Positions 60,741 to 64,000 of a stretch of DNA of 64,000 bases are shown here, piece by piece. Source of the DNA: Roseivirga sp. (GTDB lineage Bacteria > Bacteroidota > Bacteroidia > Cytophagales > Cyclobacteriaceae). Position 1 is the stretch's first letter; each line of letters begins with the position of its first letter. A program made the translations under genes and the position numbers. The DNA is taken from contig JAJCYM010000042.1 of NCBI GenBank assembly GCA_029262895.1, forward strand, positions 1-64,000. Direction: 5' to 3'. The notes beneath the pieces are model-generated. The model was not told the DNA's origin, did not search any database, and worked only from the letters and a program-made list of their open reading frames with translations.

Positions 60741-61451
60741 TTATTGTACGGTGAAATATTCCTCGAGATCCTGAAGCGTAGTTTCACTGGTTTGTATGTC
60801 TTTTTGAATCTGGCCTTTCTCTAAAATCACTATTCGTTCACATACTTCTGTTACATGATTCAGATCGTGACTGGAGATCAGCATAGTGAGTTGATGCTTT
60901 TCTTTTAATTCCCTCAGCAAGACCTTCAAGCGAATTTGCGTGGTGGGATCGAGGTTGGCAAAGGGTTCATCCAAAACCAAAACTTCAGGATTGCCCATTA
61001 AGGCTGCTACAATGCCCACCTTCTTCTGATTACCTTTTGAAAGGTCCCTTATATACTTCTTCTTACCAAGAATTTCATCATTAAACAGATCCTCAAACTG
61101 ACTCAAAAAATCATTCAGATCACCTTGGGAATAGCCATGAAGAGAAGCCAGAAAATCGAAATACTCATCAGGAGTTAAATAGTCGATAAGGAATGACTCA
61201 TCTAAAAAAGAGCCGGTATAAAACTTCCAATCCTCTGAGGAGTTAACCGCCACCTCTTTTGAAAGCACATTCCCAGAAGAAGGGCGAATCAAATCGAGTA
61301 TCATTCTAAAGAATGTAGTTTTGCCCGCTCCATTGTTGCCAACGAGCCCAAAACTCTCGCCAACGGCAACCTTAAGAGAGGGGATGTTGACTACCTCAAC
61401 ACCACTATATTTTTTTGATAATTCGTTTACCTCAATCATAATCGTATTCAT
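60741..61451 (-). CDS. ABC transporter ATP-binding protein
   Basis: The 236-residue protein has Walker A GLVGNNGAGKTTFF (35-48), the signature LSKGNQKKVGI and Walker B VLVLDEPFANLDP, then the H-loop SSHDLNHV. It pairs with the permease encoded immediately upstream (1-bp overlap). ATG 61439 (MIEVNEL) is an equally good start. Substrate unknown; similar pairs in Bacteroidota are annotated only as ABC-2-like. Confidence 0.93.
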   Translation of the reverse strand: MNTIMIEVNELSKKYSGVEVVNIPSLKVAVGESFGLVGNNGAGKTTFFRMILDLIRPSSGNVLSKEVAVNSSEDWKFYTGSFLDESFLIDYLTPDEYFDFLASLHGYSQGDLNDFLSQFEDLFNDEILGKKKYIRDLSKGNQKKVGIVAALMGNPEVLVLDEPFANLDPTTQIRLKVLLRELKEKHQLTMLISSHDLNHVTEVCERIVILEKGQIQKDIQTSETTLQDLEEYFTVQ

Positions 61452-62926
61452 TATTGGGCTCTGAATCCCGCTGAAATTTTATGTCTTTTCGATTTAAGCG
61501 CCTCGGTTAAAACTGTCAGAACCTTCTTATGAAAGAGAAATCCGACTAAGCCTGCTACACCAACTAAAAGAATTCCCACCAACTCGTACCCCATTATTAG
61601 AAAAGGGGCATAGAGTACGTATGGGGCAATAAGCACGGGAAAAACCATTAGCCATTGAGCCGCCCCAACGCCCTCATAATTGAAGGTGGCACCTCGATTT
61701 AAATTGATCTTCTTTGGGTTGAACATAGACATACGCATGACGATTGGAATTCCAATCCCAACATTGAAGAGGAAGGCACAGAGATTAATCAATGCGATTT
61801 TCCAACCGAAGAATGCATAGGCAAGAGAAATTATAAAGGCAATAGAACACGAGGCCACAAACATCCAATACTTGGACTCCAGGTATTCCTTGATGTTAAC
61901 CTTCTGAGTAAGAATAAAATCAAAGTGTCCTCCTTGCCAGCTCAGCATGAATTGGCCATGATTAATGAAAAACAGCCCGGTGATGAACACTCCTAAGAAC
62001 AAGAAAACCCACTCCATTTCCTGGTAACTCTCGTTTGGGTAGAAGAATAGACCATAGGCCAGGAAGAGCCCAGAAAGAATCAAGGTATTGCGTGGTCGTT
62101 TATGCCTTAAAATCAATTTAAGTTCAACAGCAATCAATTCCCCACTACGGCCGAATTTTTTAAGAAAACCAAAGTCTCCTCGAATTTTGGAGGAGGCCTT
62201 TTTAGCACTTATTTCCTCAGGATAAGTGTTGTTTCTTAGAAACTGATAATTGGCCTGATAAAACCCTAAACCCAATACAACAGGAATAACTGCCAGCACA
62301 GGTTGAGAAATAAATTGATTCATAAACCAGGCCGAAACTTCCGAGAACTGAACGAGCTGAAAATAGTCAAGCGCCCAAAGAGCAATCATGCTGCCCAATA
62401 GAATAAAGATCAAATTCGGGATTTCGTTAATTTTTTTCTTGAAGTATAGACCAAAGTAGTGATTGAAGATCACCAACCCTAGTAATGCCCCTATCCAACC
62501 GAGTGCTCCGGCAGCACCAACATCGGGCAGGAGATGTTTGACAGCAAAGGGCAAAAAGAGAAAAAGAGCAAAGAGATTGAAGGCGCTCAAAAAGCTCTTT
62601 CTGAGCATAAAATGAATGATTCTTCCCTTCTTCAGTGGCAAGTGTAAATAGGGTTCAATAAATAGTACAGGCGTATTCTGAAGAAAGAATCGCATCAGAA
62701 ATTCAACTCCGAAATAATATAGTATGATGCCATTAATAACTTTCTTGGGTTCCGAGTTTGGAGCCACCTGTTCGACTACCTCAAGTAAAAATACCCCAAA
62801 GACAAGCATCATGGACAGCATGTAAATAGCCAGAAGCCCAAGAATTATGTTAACCACCAAGTTCTTTCCCCAAATGGGAGAACGAGAGAAGTTCTTATAT
62901 CCATGAGAGAGTAATTCTCGAACCAT
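61451..62926 (-). CDS. DUF5687-like ABC transporter permease
   Basis: The 491-residue protein has about 12 membrane helices. Segments such as FGVEFLMRFFLQNTPVLFIE and the loop GRSGELIAVELKLILRHKRP match DUF5687 membrane proteins, which pair with ABC ATPases. It lies directly upstream of the ATPase gene (1-bp overlap) and 1 bp downstream of the M28 peptidase gene, so all three may be one transcript. The transported substrate is unknown. Confidence 0.8.
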   Translation of the reverse strand: MVRELLSHGYKNFSRSPIWGKNLVVNIILGLLAIYMLSMMLVFGVFLLEVVEQVAPNSEPKKVINGIILYYFGVEFLMRFFLQNTPVLFIEPYLHLPLKKGRIIHFMLRKSFLSAFNLFALFLFLPFAVKHLLPDVGAAGALGWIGALLGLVIFNHYFGLYFKKKINEIPNLIFILLGSMIALWALDYFQLVQFSEVSAWFMNQFISQPVLAVIPVVLGLGFYQANYQFLRNNTYPEEISAKKASSKIRGDFGFLKKFGRSGELIAVELKLILRHKRPRNTLILSGLFLAYGLFFYPNESYQEMEWVFLFLGVFITGLFFINHGQFMLSWQGGHFDFILTQKVNIKEYLESKYWMFVASCSIAFIISLAYAFFGWKIALINLCAFLFNVGIGIPIVMRMSMFNPKKINLNRGATFNYEGVGAAQWLMVFPVLIAPYVLYAPFLIMGYELVGILLVGVAGLVGFLFHKKVLTVLTEALKSKRHKISAGFRAQ

Positions 62927-62927
62927 A

Positions 62928-63833
62928 CTAGTCTAATCCCTTATCGAGCTCCAGTATAGCGAATAGAATAAGGTTGGCCACCTTCGCAAAAAACGGCTTG
63001 TTGACGTTCTCAAAAGTGTCAGTTGCCTTGTGGTAGTTTTCATGGTCCTCAACTCCAAAGTAGAGAAAAGGGATCCCTTTTTGGTGAAAAGGAGCATGGT
63101 CTGATGAATTGGTCCAATCATCATTGCCCAATTCAGGTGTGTCATGTCCAAATTTGAATCTAATCACACCTGTATCTATTTTTTCAAGAAATGGCTTTAA
63201 CTGTGGATAATGATGAGTACCAGCAATATGCAGTTCATTTTTATTGTTGTTACTAATCATGTCCATGTTGACATTCAAAATGATCTTATCCATCGGTACT
63301 CGATCATCTTCAACCAATGCCCGAGCCCCTCTGAGGCCTACTTCCTCTCCATCTAAAGCTGCAAATACAATGGTATGTCTCGGTTTGTATCCCTTGATGT
63401 AATCCATCATGGAAAGCATTGCCGCAACACCTGAAGCGTTGTCGTCAGCCCCATTGTAAACTTCTCCATCCCTGACACCCAAACCATCGTAATGTGCAGT
63501 AATCACAATGGCTGTTTCAAGTTCACCCTTAATATAACCTATAATATTTTGGCCTTGAACGGCTTTACCGTCTCTACTTTCAAATGAAAAATCATGCAGG
63601 TAGCCCTTATTCAATTTTTTTAAGCCAACTGTCTTGAAAGAGTTAGCAATGTATCTTCTGGCTGCTTCAGAACCCTTAGTTCCAATCTGTCTTCCTTCAG
63701 CAGCGTCATGTGATAATTTTCTGAGATCTTCCAGCATGAACTCTCTATCGAGTACTTCTTCCTGAGCGAAAACCAATGTGGCAAAGAGAAAAGCCACAAC
63801 GGTAAAAAACACCGGGCGCAATAATCCTTTCAT
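62928..63833 (-). CDS. Secreted M28-family zinc peptidase
   Basis: The 301-residue protein has a signal peptide (VAFLFATLVFAQ). The M28 di-zinc site includes His114 in ITAHYDGLG, Asp130 in NGADDNASG, the general base and metal Glu163/Glu164 in DGEEVGLRG, an Asp in VNMDMIS, and a last His in WTNSSDHAPFHQ. It is an exported aminopeptidase or glutaminyl-cyclase-like enzyme. The 167 bp upstream to the right edge hold no gene. Confidence 0.93.
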   Translation of the reverse strand: MKGLLRPVFFTVVAFLFATLVFAQEEVLDREFMLEDLRKLSHDAAEGRQIGTKGSEAARRYIANSFKTVGLKKLNKGYLHDFSFESRDGKAVQGQNIIGYIKGELETAIVITAHYDGLGVRDGEVYNGADDNASGVAAMLSMMDYIKGYKPRHTIVFAALDGEEVGLRGARALVEDDRVPMDKIILNVNMDMISNNNKNELHIAGTHHYPQLKPFLEKIDTGVIRFKFGHDTPELGNDDWTNSSDHAPFHQKGIPFLYFGVEDHENYHKATDTFENVNKPFFAKVANLILFAILELDKGLD

Positions 63834-64000
63834 AACTTTTGTATCGAGGTCGGTCTAATATTTTTGGAAGAATTCAATATTTTGAACAAATCCGTGTTAA
63901 ACTTAATGAATTGAAACTAAGTTGCGACTGCTTTGAGATCTAAATTTTCTATAACGTGTTGGTCTGTTCTTCTGTTTTTTGTGCCATTTTTTGGTCTGTC

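Overview
The window looks like chromosomal DNA of a free-living, probably marine, member of the Bacteroidota, most likely order Cytophagales. The evidence is the gene content: a GldJ-like gliding/type IX secretion lipoprotein, DUF4175 and DUF5687-type membrane proteins, LytTR two-component pairs with LytS-type kinases, and secreted proteins whose signal peptides end in 'AQ'. Base composition is moderately AT-rich, recognisable Shine-Dalgarno sequences are scarce, and one TAnnTTTG promoter element is visible. The genus assignment is inference. No tRNA, rRNA, CRISPR array, transposase or prophage was seen.

1-15.8 kb is a surface-polysaccharide locus. Thirteen minus-strand genes make and assemble a glycan. 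They encode a GDP-mannose dehydratase, an MlghB-like nucleotide-sugar epimerase, a cupin, a left-handed beta-helix acetyltransferase, a methyltransferase, a DegT aminotransferase, GT11 and GT10 fucosyltransferases, a sulfotransferase, a Wzx flippase, a GT2 glycosyltransferase and a Wzy/ligase-like protein cut by the left edge. A divergent plus-strand arm carries a carbamoyltransferase, a decayed polysaccharide-deacetylase-like gene and an unusual sugar-phosphate transferase. Together they predict a fucosylated, possibly sulfated and carbamoylated exopolysaccharide or O-antigen.

15.8-30.2 kb is housekeeping, entirely on the minus strand: acyl-CoA synthetase, a TPR protein, an Ig-like lipoprotein, a methyltransferase, mnmG, ybeY, an RsbW-like ATPase, a DUF4175 coiled-coil protein and exonuclease III. 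Two intergenic gaps here are the most striking non-coding signals in the window. The 19.64-20.02 kb gap holds two perfect and several near-perfect DnaA boxes. The mnmG-ybeY gap holds two perfect parS (ParB-binding) sites in inverted orientation. Together they mark this segment as a strong candidate for the chromosomal origin region.

30.2-49.7 kb carries comF, a dispersed-repeat-like spacer, gldJ-like, a LytS/LytTR pair with a coupled small ORF and a membrane protein, mfd, and a cytochrome oxidase subunit III-like gene. It also carries a second LytS/LytTR pair bracketed by two paralogous secreted triple-repeat proteins, an amidohydrolase, an SDR oxidoreductase, and an OmpR-type two-component pair led by another secreted protein.

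49.7-64 kb is a mix of conserved genes: CD225/dispanin and DUF2752 membrane proteins, tag, prfA, YjbQ, an XRE regulator with a duplicated-module membrane protein, an aromatic amino acid decarboxylase, LemA plus two TPM proteins, a VOC protein, a secreted amidohydrolase, a DJ-1/PfpI lipoprotein, an ABC transporter with a DUF5687-like permease, and an M28 peptidase. Convergent genes repeatedly overlap at their 3' ends, so the layout is compact.
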